From Alistipes senegalensis JC50 (GTDB taxonomy: Bacteria > Bacteroidota > Bacteroidia > Bacteroidales > Rikenellaceae): a stretch of 64,000 bases of DNA. Both the position numbers and the translations under genes were made by a program. Below, in pieces: positions 56,261 to 64,000 of the stretch (position 1 is the first letter of the stretch; the number at the start of each line of letters is the position of its first letter). The notes below the pieces were generated by a model. That model was not told the DNA's origin, did no database searches, and saw only the letters and a list, made by a program, of their open reading frames with translations. The stretch lies in the NCBI RefSeq assembly GCF_025145645.1, contig NZ_CP102252.1, positions 2,542,001-2,606,000 of the forward strand, given 5' to 3'.

Positions 56261-57623
56261 ATGGGAAGACCGAAAAGACTATATCCGTTGGGCAAGTATC
56301 GCCTTCGTACACCGAAGGAGGTTGATAAAGAGAAAGCCTATCCTGTCGAGTTGGAATATACATGGAACAGGCAGATAATACGCAAGACGACGAATGTGTT
56401 TGCAAAGGTTGCCGACTGGAATCAGAACGGCAATCAAGGACGTGGCGAGTTACGCGCAAGCTATGGCAGCGAATACAAACGGCTCAACCAACTGTTGCTG
56501 GCGCGTGTAGAGCGTATAGATTCGCAGCTTGCCGAGTATAACGAGAAGCATCCCAATCAGATTACTGCTGATGTAGTGTCAGGTTTTCTTGCTGACAAGC
56601 CTCTTGCCCGTCGGGATCAGGGCAAAGACTTCGTGGAGTTTACATTGGAACGCCTTTCATCGGACTATTCGAGGAACAGGATCGGGAGAAGCCGGTATGA
56701 GAACGGAAAGAGTTGTATGAATATTTTCCAGACCTTTTTACGGGCTACCAAACAAGCAAGGAACATATAAACCGGATGCAATCTATGTCGGAGAAATGAC
56801 TCCGGAACTTCTGGACAGCTATATCGAATGGCGTAGGGAAATAAAGCAGAACAGCGATGCCACCATCAACCATGCACTGACTCCGATATTGAAGGCGTGT
56901 GCATATGCCAGTGAAATGAGCATGATAGATTCTGCTGTCAATGCACGGATTCAGGATATGCGCATCGTGACGAAAGTTTCGCTTTCGGAAGAAGAGGCTG
57001 AATTTGACGGTAAGAGTTTGACCAAAGAGCAGATGATTGCCCTGCTTGAATATTACAGAAACTGTGTTGAACCGCGTAGGAAAGAGTTTCTGGAGATGTT
57101 TTTCTTTGCGTTCCATGCCTGTGGACTCCGTGTGGTGGATGTTATGACCTTGCAATGGAAGCATATTGACTTTACCAGACGAGAATTACGGAAAATCATG
57201 ATAAAGACAAACAAACGTCATGTGATTCCGCTTACCGAACCGGCTCTGCATATCTTGCGGCAATGGCAGGAAAAACGTGAGGGTTGCCGGTATGTATTCA
57301 ATTTGGTAAAGGAAAGTCTGGATCTTGATGATGCAGAAGCACTCTACAAAGCTCGTAACAACGCGACGAAATGTATCAACCAGTCGCTTGTCGTGGCAGG
57401 AGAACAGATAGGGCTTCCGTTCAGCTTGTCAATGCACGCAGCCCGGCATTCGTTCGCGGTTTTCGCATTGAACCAAGGGTTGTCCATGTCGGTTGTCAGC
57501 CGTCTGCTCGGTCATGGAAGTACGGACGTGACGGAGAAAGTCTATGCACGGTTCCTGCCGGAAACCCTGTCTGCAGAAGTAGCCCGGCTGAAAAACGACC
57601 TCGCTTCGCTTGAAATAATTTAA
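56261..57623 (+). pseudogene. Tyrosine integrase disrupted by a 4-bp tandem duplication
   Basis: The first frame (56261-56770, 169 residues) holds the N-terminal and core-binding parts and ends prematurely after ATKQARNI. The second frame joins in phase if one CAAG of the CAAGCAAG at 56753-56760 is removed, giving ATKQGTYKPDAIYVGEMTPE. It then continues to 57623 with the catalytic residues: CGLRVVDV, HAARHSFAVF, LGHGSTDVTEKVYARF. The break lies between the core-binding and catalytic domains, so the enzyme is probably inactive as sequenced. Confidence 0.88.
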
Positions 57624-57682
57624 TTTTCAGGTTTTATAGTATTGAGATAAATAGTTTTGTTCGAAAATAATGTGAAATATTT

Positions 57683-58354
57683 ATGTTACAAATAATATTT
57701 TTGGTTATAGGTCTTTGTATCATCGTACTTACATTATCCTTTGTCTTTAAGAGATATGCAAGGACAATTCTGTGGTCAAGTGCAATTGCCTTGTTTGCCG
57801 GTACTCTATTGCTTGTCGGAATCGGCGTAATAAATCCTGTCGATGAAGACTATACGGGTTCTACGACATTTTGGGGGACAATCATGACATTGATTTCAGG
57901 CGCAGCCCTCGCCTTTTGTGCAGAAATACTAAAAGAGAAAAATAAGGGAAAAACAAATAAAAATGGTAATATCATTGAAACTCCAGTTTCGGAAGAACAG
58001 GTAGCAGGTATTGACGCTGCTGTTGTTTTATCAGGAACATTGAAAACGGAACTTGCGGAGAAAGTCTTTGCCAAAGCGATAGAGGCTGGTTATATAAAGG
58101 AAGAAGGCTCCCATTATAAGTGGACAGAATCAAAAGTTCTGTTGGCGTATATGTGTGGTCGGATTTATTGTGGCGATTATCCTGAGCGTCTTAAAATGGA
58201 AACCAAGACATATTGGAAATTCGGAACGGAACTTTTCCCCGACACCGAATTATGTGCACTTTTTGCTACTTCTGATATAGGGCAGTCCCGTCAAAACAGA
58301 AAGGACCTGACTGTACCGAAAAATTTTCAGAAAATCGACATCTTTTTTGAGTAG
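57683..58354 (+). CDS. Membrane protein of unknown function (element cargo)
   Basis: The 223-residue protein has two hydrophobic helices at the N-terminus (residues about 2-22 and 30-50) and a third possible one near 65-80 (TFWGTIMTLISGAALAF). A soluble C-terminal domain with EKVFAKAIEAGYIKEEGSHYKW follows. No family is recognised. Low GC and position between the integrase and the mobilization genes suggest cargo. Confidence 0.65.
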   Translation: MLQIIFLVIGLCIIVLTLSFVFKRYARTILWSSAIALFAGTLLLVGIGVINPVDEDYTGSTTFWGTIMTLISGAALAFCAEILKEKNKGKTNKNGNIIETPVSEEQVAGIDAAVVLSGTLKTELAEKVFAKAIEAGYIKEEGSHYKWTESKVLLAYMCGRIYCGDYPERLKMETKTYWKFGTELFPDTELCALFATSDIGQSRQNRKDLTVPKNFQKIDIFFE

Positions 58355-58582
58355 CCAAACGGCTGCTCTTTTTGTTTATAATCAGACGATTAAGTGCGTA
58401 TCCTAATATTAGTCTAACATTAGGAATTACCTGTTATATAATCTATGCTAACTTCTTAGGTTCTAAGGACTCTCTACCTTCGCCGCAGTCGTGGGACGAT
58501 GTGCACAGTCGTGTCACGGCAAGATAACCCGGCTTTAAGTCCGAGTGTACATCAGGATTGGAAAGCCATAATATGATTTACT
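58355..58582. other. Intergenic region with short repeats before the HTH gene
   Basis: It contains the inverted repeat CCTAAT / ATTAGG (about 58402-58424) and two copies of CAGTCGTG (near 58487 and 58507). No open frame is supported. It may hold the promoter and operator of the mobilization genes, but no perfect TAnnTTTG box is seen. Confidence 0.35.
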
Positions 58583-58912
58583 ATGGCAAAGAAATTAAAG
58601 GTAGAGAGTATATGCGAAAGAGAATTGTTAGAAAAGATTCTCCGCATAGTGGAGCGGCAGGAACATCAACCGTCGCAAAATGCGGCGACCGGACACTGCC
58701 TGTATGACAATAAGGCTTTGATGGAAAAACTTCACATCAAAGATAAGTATCTGAAAAAGTTGCGCGACAACGGTTATCTCGGCTATTCGCGCGAGGGTGA
58801 CAAATATTGGTATACGCAGGAAGATGTAGACAGGTTTCTGCGTCACTTTCATTACGAGGCATTTGCCTCCGGTATAGCTCCGTCAGAACGGGAAGGAGAT
58901 TACCATGTATAG
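58583..58912 (+). CDS. Helix-turn-helix protein of the mobilization module
   Basis: The 109-residue protein has a MerR/excisionase-like HTH core: CLYDNKALMEKLHIKDKYLKKLRDNGYLGYSREGDKYWYTQEDVDRFL. Proteins of this type precede DUF3987 genes in Bacteroidetes mobilizable elements. It overlaps the next gene by 8 bp. A role in excision or in regulating replication is inferred. Confidence 0.78.
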   Translation: MAKKLKVESICERELLEKILRIVERQEHQPSQNAATGHCLYDNKALMEKLHIKDKYLKKLRDNGYLGYSREGDKYWYTQEDVDRFLRHFHYEAFASGIAPSEREGDYHV

Positions 58913-60416
58913 CAGGCTGCAACTGACCAATATGCTCCGTGTGCAGGTAGAGCGTATTCCTGAAACAGGCTTGCCGTTGGAGGTCTTTCCGGAGAAGGTT
59001 CAGGAACTTATCATGAATCTTGCCCGTTATGAAAACTTCAATATCGAATACGCGGCTTCCATTATCCTTTCGGCAGTGGCAGCGGCAATCGGGAACTCCT
59101 GTCAGATTAGGATAAAGGGGGAATGGAAGACAAGTCCGTCTGTCTATATGATGCTGATAGGTCGTCCCGGTCTCGGTAAAACTCCACCGTTGGGATTTAT
59201 CTACAGACCTATACGCGAGCATGACGACCGGATGTATGAGAAATACAACGAAGAATGGAACGAATATGAAAAGGCGGTTGCTTTATCTGGAAACAAACGT
59301 AACAGCAGAGATGCGGAAGATTGTACCATCATGAAAAAGCCGCAGTTGGTAACGACTGTTATATCGGACTTCACTCCGGAGGCGATGATGAGCATACATC
59401 AACATAATCCGCGAGGAATCGCATTGGTCGTCGATGAGATACTGGCTTTGTTCAATTCCGTAAGGCGGTACAGTAACCGGAATAATCTTATCGAAGATTT
59501 GCTAACGGCTTATAGTGGCCAACCGTTGAAGGTGATCCGCAAGTCGGAAGCCAGACCGATTCTTATCAAAAATCCGTGTATCAATATCATCGGTTCAGTA
59601 CAGACCAATTTGCTGACGGAGATATTCAAGACTGAACTGGTTGCAAACGGTCTGCTTGACCGTTTCCTGTTCGTCTATCCGAAAGACCGGAGAATTTCCA
59701 GTTGGAAACGGAGTGATGGCAATATCCCAAAGCCGGATATTGTCGAACAATGGAGGACGATAATGAACAGGATATTGGATATACCGTGTCAGTGTGCCGA
59801 CAAAGGGAATACGGTGAATCCGTTTGTCTTGAATATGAGTGATGAGGCGGAGGAATACTTTTATAATTGGTATAACGACATCATAGAGGAGATTAATGCC
59901 ATCGAAGATGATGCGGAGGTGGAAAGCCGCAAAATGAAACTTAACGGCAATGCCGCCCGTCTGTCTTTGGTATTTCAGATTTTGAAATGGGCAACAGATG
60001 AGGGTACTATGCAGCGCATCGAGTTTGAATCCGTTCAGGCTGCTATTCGGATGATCGGTTATTACGAAGATACCTATCGCAGGATTCAGGAACTGATTGT
60101 TGCAAACAATATCGGTGAAACCAAAGAGGCTTGGCTATCGTTGTTGGACGATGTGTTCACGGCCGGAGATGCGATTGTTGCCGGAAAGAAAGTCGAACTG
60201 TCGAGGCGTTCCGTCTATTATGCGTTGAAGCAATTGTGCCGGCAGCCGAATCCGGTTTTAGAGAAAACCAGTCACGGTACATACCACAAGATCAATCAGG
60301 AAAAACAATCTGCACTTTGCACTGTTGCACTTCTTTCTAATGAATCGGTGGAACAAATACCGCAAAGTGCAAAAGTGCAGGATGCAAACGACAAAAATCC
60401 GAACGGCTATGAGTGA
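58905..60416 (+). CDS. DUF3987 domain protein (primase/helicase-like)
   Basis: The 503-residue protein shows the DUF3987 pattern: YAASIILSAVAAAIGNSCQIRIKGEW, the P-loop-like GRPGLGKTPPLGF (near residue 84), DFTPEAMMSIHQHNPRGIALVVDEI and DLLTAYSGQPLKVIRK. These proteins are linked to replication of mobile elements. The following primase-like gene starts within its last codons. The start at 58905 could be replaced by an ATG at 58932 (MLRVQVERI). Confidence 0.87.
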   Translation: MYSRLQLTNMLRVQVERIPETGLPLEVFPEKVQELIMNLARYENFNIEYAASIILSAVAAAIGNSCQIRIKGEWKTSPSVYMMLIGRPGLGKTPPLGFIYRPIREHDDRMYEKYNEEWNEYEKAVALSGNKRNSRDAEDCTIMKKPQLVTTVISDFTPEAMMSIHQHNPRGIALVVDEILALFNSVRRYSNRNNLIEDLLTAYSGQPLKVIRKSEARPILIKNPCINIIGSVQTNLLTEIFKTELVANGLLDRFLFVYPKDRRISSWKRSDGNIPKPDIVEQWRTIMNRILDIPCQCADKGNTVNPFVLNMSDEAEEYFYNWYNDIIEEINAIEDDAEVESRKMKLNGNAARLSLVFQILKWATDEGTMQRIEFESVQAAIRMIGYYEDTYRRIQELIVANNIGETKEAWLSLLDDVFTAGDAIVAGKKVELSRRSVYYALKQLCRQPNPVLEKTSHGTYHKINQEKQSALCTVALLSNESVEQIPQSAKVQDANDKNPNGYE

Positions 60417-61428
60417 GTATCGTTTTCATCTTCAGAAATACAGTTACGGGAGCAAGATAGCCTGTCCTAACTGCGGTGGAAGCAGATGCTTTGTCAGATA
60501 TGTCGATGAGGAAGGTGTTGTCGTGTTTCCGGATAGGGTCGGCAAATGTGACCATGAGCATAAATGCGGCTATCATTATACACCTCGTGAGTATTTTAGG
60601 GACAATCCTAATATGATGAATAAAACGAATTGCTGTCGGTTTGACCGACAGAGATCTTTTGAGCGGAAAATCACCCAGTCAGTTCCCTCTTTTATCTCTC
60701 CTGATATTGTCGGACGGAGTCTGTCGCACTATGATATGAATCCCTTGTACCATTATCTCTGCAATGTATTCAGTACCGAAGAAACCTTGCGTTTGTTCAA
60801 TATGTACCGGATCGGGACATCCGCCAAATGGGGAGGTGCTACAATTTTCTGGCAGACAGATATTTCAGGCAATGTGAGAACCGGGAAGATTATGCTATAC
60901 GATACACAAACGGGACATCGGATAAAAGAGCCGCAGGCGTATGTCAGTTGGGCGCACTCCGAACTCCGCTTGCCTGACTTCAATCTGCAGCAGTGCCTGT
61001 TCGGAGAGCATTTGCTGAAAACATCGGCTTCCGTACCTATTATGTTGGTTGAGAGCGAGAAGACGGCTGTTATAATGGCTCACTTTATCCCCGACTATCT
61101 TTGGCTTGCTACCGGAGGTAAGAACGGATGTTTCAACAAAGAGGCGATGTCGGTTCTTCGGGGCAGAGATATAACCCTTGTTCCTGATTTGGGAGCGACG
61201 GAATTATGGAGAGAGAAATCCGCATTGTTGTCAGGCATCTGCAAACGTGTGGTAGTTTCCGATGTATTGGAGCATATGGCAACCGATGACCAGCGTGAGG
61301 CAGGATTGGATATTGCCGACTTCTTTCTGACCGTTCCGACCAAACGTCAGATTCTCCAGCAGATGATTCGGCGTAACCCTGCATTGCAGACGTTGATTGA
61401 CGAACTCGGGTTGGAACTTGTTGAATAA
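60409..61428 (+). CDS. Primase-like protein with zinc finger and toprim-type region (DUF6371-like)
   Basis: The 339-residue protein begins with a zinc-finger segment, CPNCGGSRCFVRYVD and CDHEHKCGYHYTPREYF, like the DNA-binding part of phage primases. A toprim-like core follows (IMLVESEKTAVIMAHF, LATGGKNGC, LVPDLGAT), with the acidic residue of VESEKTA and the D of PDLG. It overlaps the DUF3987 gene, and the two probably act together in replication of the excised element. Confidence 0.82.
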   Translation: MSEYRFHLQKYSYGSKIACPNCGGSRCFVRYVDEEGVVVFPDRVGKCDHEHKCGYHYTPREYFRDNPNMMNKTNCCRFDRQRSFERKITQSVPSFISPDIVGRSLSHYDMNPLYHYLCNVFSTEETLRLFNMYRIGTSAKWGGATIFWQTDISGNVRTGKIMLYDTQTGHRIKEPQAYVSWAHSELRLPDFNLQQCLFGEHLLKTSASVPIMLVESEKTAVIMAHFIPDYLWLATGGKNGCFNKEAMSVLRGRDITLVPDLGATELWREKSALLSGICKRVVVSDVLEHMATDDQREAGLDIADFFLTVPTKRQILQQMIRRNPALQTLIDELGLELVE

Positions 61429-61578
61429 CGGAGGAACTTGTTCCGGGAGTTTATAGAAAGTCCATAACACAATAAGGACTTTTTGCCTGACAGCAACGAA
61501 GTCCCCTCTGTATCCGGCAGAATCCGAATCAGAGTGAGCAAGCTCAAACATCAATCATTTATCAAAAGAACATTCATT
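61429..61578 (+). other. Region upstream of the relaxase gene, candidate transfer origin
   Basis: It contains the hairpin AAGTCC / GGACTT (about 61457-61477) followed by TTTTTG, and short CCG repeats around 61520-61534. Transfer origins of MobV elements usually lie just upstream of the relaxase gene, so oriT is likely here, but no nick site can be assigned by eye. Confidence 0.4.
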
Positions 61579-63123
61579 ATGACAACAGATAGAAAACAGG
61601 CCATGCATGTCGAAGCCGGCAAATCATTCAGCACGGCAGAGGCCAACGAAAACGAACGGCGTTGGAACGATGATAAGATTGACAGGAAGAATCAAGACTC
61701 CACAAACAATTATGACAAGACGAGAATGAAGTTGAATTTCGAGATTGGTTCTGATGGAAAAATTTATCCATTGGGCTATAGCGAAAAGTCGCTCGAAGTT
61801 CGTTTGCAGGAACGTCTGTCGGAGTTGGGCTGGAAACCATTCAAGCCAGACAGTAAGATTCAGCCGAATTGTTGCGCCAGATTCATTTTCGGTGGCAATC
61901 ACGACAGGACGATTGAAATGGCTTTCGGCGATCAGACCGTCAATTTGGAAAAGGATGCCGACAACAGCCATTTGCATCGGTGCGAGGAAATAGAACATTG
62001 GGCGAAAGATGTCTATGACTGGTGTGTCCGCAGATACGGACAGGAAAACATAGTTGGGTTTCAGGTACACCTTGACGAGAGCAGTCCGCATATCCATGCC
62101 CTGATTGTTCCAGTCGGACAACGCACCAAAAGTGGTCGTGAGTGCGTAATGTGGTCTGCCAAGTTTGGCAAGAACCGTTATGAGTATGGTCAGATTCTTC
62201 GGGAAATGCATACATCACTATATGAAGAGGTTGGTAGCAAGTATGGGCTGGAACGTGGCGACAGTATTGAAGGCCGTAATGTGCAACATCTTCACAAGCG
62301 CGATTATATTCGCAAGCTGGCTTACGAGGCAAAACAGGCCGAGAAAGCGGTCAAGGGACTTCAGACCATGATGCGTCATCTGGAATCAAAGATTTTCAGT
62401 TACAGCCGCCAACTTGAAGAAGCAAAAAAGGAACTGGTTTCCGGCAGGATAACCCTCGACAGGTATGAGACGCAGAAAGCGGATATACAGAAACTCATTG
62501 TCGAGTATCAGACCAAGCTCGAAGACAAAACTGGCAAGCTCCACGCAAAGGAGCAGGAATTGGAACGCTTGACCGCAGATGCGGCAAAAGCCCGTTCTGT
62601 TATCCAGCCTTTCCGCAACCACAAAGAGGATTTTACACCACCGAGAATTACAGAGAAAGTTCCTTTATTCGGTACGGATAAGTGGGTCGAACGGCAAAAC
62701 CGACACATTGCCAAGCATTTTACCGAAATTGTCCGCAAGATAGAATCACTATACAAGAGTGATGCATTACGGCAAGTCGAAGCTGCCCAACGCAATGCTC
62801 TGGCGGATTACGGCGAGTTCTACCGGTTGAAAAAGGAAAATCAGTCCCTTTCGGACATAAAACAAGAGCTGGAATCCGAACTGAATATTTTGATCGGACA
62901 GTTGGCTGTACCGTCAATCCGCAATATGATATTTGCCGTTGCTGATGCACTCATTGGTGGCCAGCCTGTGCCAATTTCTTCCGGCGGCGGAGGCAATTCC
63001 GATTCAGATCTTCGTTGGGATGGTCGCAGACCTGACGAAGAGGAAGAAGCCTATCAGAGGAGATGTTTGCTTCATGCTTCACGAGTTGCTAAATCTGCAA
63101 GAAGCGGATATAGAAGAAGATAA
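61579..63123 (+). CDS. MobV/Pre-type relaxase
   Basis: The 514-residue protein is a plasmid mobilization relaxase of the Pre/Mob family. The metal-binding motif is HLDESSPHIHALIVPVG (near residue 172), and a coiled coil follows from about 255 to 345. It would nick at oriT and lead the strand into a recipient by means of a helper conjugation system. The ATG at 61579 is chosen; a longer frame upstream overlaps the non-coding region. Confidence 0.92.
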   Translation: MTTDRKQAMHVEAGKSFSTAEANENERRWNDDKIDRKNQDSTNNYDKTRMKLNFEIGSDGKIYPLGYSEKSLEVRLQERLSELGWKPFKPDSKIQPNCCARFIFGGNHDRTIEMAFGDQTVNLEKDADNSHLHRCEEIEHWAKDVYDWCVRRYGQENIVGFQVHLDESSPHIHALIVPVGQRTKSGRECVMWSAKFGKNRYEYGQILREMHTSLYEEVGSKYGLERGDSIEGRNVQHLHKRDYIRKLAYEAKQAEKAVKGLQTMMRHLESKIFSYSRQLEEAKKELVSGRITLDRYETQKADIQKLIVEYQTKLEDKTGKLHAKEQELERLTADAAKARSVIQPFRNHKEDFTPPRITEKVPLFGTDKWVERQNRHIAKHFTEIVRKIESLYKSDALRQVEAAQRNALADYGEFYRLKKENQSLSDIKQELESELNILIGQLAVPSIRNMIFAVADALIGGQPVPISSGGGGNSDSDLRWDGRRPDEEEEAYQRRCLLHASRVAKSARSGYRRR

Positions 63124-63180
63124 TTATTCCTTTTGTGTGCTGTAGTAAAAGGTTACAGCACACTATTTACTACATATACG

Positions 63181-64000
63181 CCCCATTATGAGAATGTGCC
63201 ATTTGAGGTGCCGGAAAGTTGGGTGTGGTGTAAGTTGGAAGATATTGCTTATGTGGCATCAGGAAGTACACCCGATAAAACTTGCTTTGTTGAGAATGGT
63301 ATCCCTTACATCAAGATGTATAATCTCAGAAATCAGAAAATAGATTTTGCCTATCATCCACAATATATTACAGAAGAAGTGCATAATGGAAAACTTCTGC
63401 GTTCGCGTACAGAAGTTGGAGACCTTATTATGAATATTGTTGGGCCACCTCTTGGTAAACTTGCGATTATTCCATCAACATTACCACAAGCGAATTTTAA
63501 TCAGGCCGCTGTCCTAATACGACCTTATAAATTTAAAGAAGTGCTAGTGCCATACCTAAAAGCATATTTAGAAGAAATGTCAGAAATCAATTCTATCGCG
63601 ACACGAGGGTCTGCTGGTCAAGTTAATATATCCTTGACTCAATCTCAAAATATGCGAATACCGTTACCTCCTTTAAAAGAAATTGAACGGATAATAAACG
63701 AAATTGTTAAGTATGACATTCTCATTGAAGCTCTCGAATTCGATACCACAGACTTACAAACCCTTATCATTCGTACAAAAAGTAAGATTCTTGATCTCGC
63801 CATTCACGGCAAACTTGTACCGCAAGACCCGAATGACGAGCCTGCATCGGAACTGCTCAAACGCATCAATCCGAAGGCTGAAATCACTTGTGATAACGGG
63901 CATTATGAGAACTTGCCCATCGGATGGACTGTATGTAGCCTCGAAGATATTGTAGATTATGAGCAACCTACAGCATATATTGTTAATTCAACAAGTTATA
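63181..64000 (+). pseudogene. HsdS type I restriction specificity segment, no start codon, runs off the window
   Basis: An uninterrupted frame reads HYENVPFEVPESWVWCKLEDIAYVASGSTPDK at its start, so it begins at a target-recognition domain, not at the natural N-terminus. The first recognition domain ends near PLPPLKEIERIINEIV, then the central conserved part ILDLAIHGKLVPQDPNDEPAS follows, then HYENLPIGWTVCSLEDIV starts a second domain. Frame-open sequence upstream to 63124 has only a TTG and no family likeness. This is the form of a silent, recombining hsdS cassette. Confidence 0.8.

Overview
The window looks like a chromosome segment of a GC-rich Bacteroidetes, most probably Alistipes or another Rikenellaceae relative. 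The evidence is the many promoters of the Bacteroidetes type (TTG or TTTG, about 20 bp, TAnnTTTG), a primary sigma factor without region 1, a compact V-type ATPase operon with a DUF2764 gene, and accessory families (DUF4120, DUF4121, DUF4301, DUF4326, DUF6549, DUF3987) typical of this phylum. The genus is an inference. No rRNA, tRNA, CRISPR array or IS element was recognised.

Region 1 (1-33.9 kb) is ordinary core genome with strong codon bias. The minus strand carries the start of coaD, a DUF6549 gene, and the operon murB-tilS-holA-class IV aminotransferase-like gene. The plus strand then carries a DUF4301 gene and the V-ATPase operon E-DUF2764-A-B-D-I-K, closed by a bidirectional terminator shared with rnr. 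Next on the minus strand come rnr with an M20 amidohydrolase, and a glutaminyl cyclase-like lipoprotein with metH and metF. The plus strand continues with tig, clpP, clpX, tkt, metK, a Do-type protease and rpoD. Notable non-coding features are a SAM-II riboswitch candidate before metK, a three-copy tandem duplication of the tkt 3' end, a structured repeat-rich leader before clpP, a palindromic MITE-like element, and a repeat family that carries complete promoters.

Region 2 (34.1-54.7 kb) is an integrated accessory island. It starts with a tyrosine recombinase and two helix-turn-helix proteins. It continues with many small genes of unknown function, a broken DNA methylase, a DUF4326 protein, a RecD2-like helicase, a 58-residue Hc1-type histone-like protein, a ParB-like protein, an ArdC-type antirestriction protein with a zincin domain, DUF4121 and DUF4120 proteins, an AbiE-like toxin-antitoxin pair and an HU protein. 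No relaxase or conjugation apparatus is present. Several genes are interrupted, so the island may be decaying; sequencing error could give the same picture.

Region 3 (54.7-56.07 kb) is a short stretch of apparent core sequence (transaldolase-like gene and DUF2795 gene) between the two mobile segments.

Region 4 (56.1-64 kb) is the left part of a mobilizable element with lower GC. It holds an integrase broken by a 4-bp tandem duplication, a membrane protein, a helix-turn-helix protein, a DUF3987 protein, a primase/toprim-like protein, a MobV relaxase, and a type I restriction specificity (HsdS) coding segment that lacks a start codon and runs off the window end.
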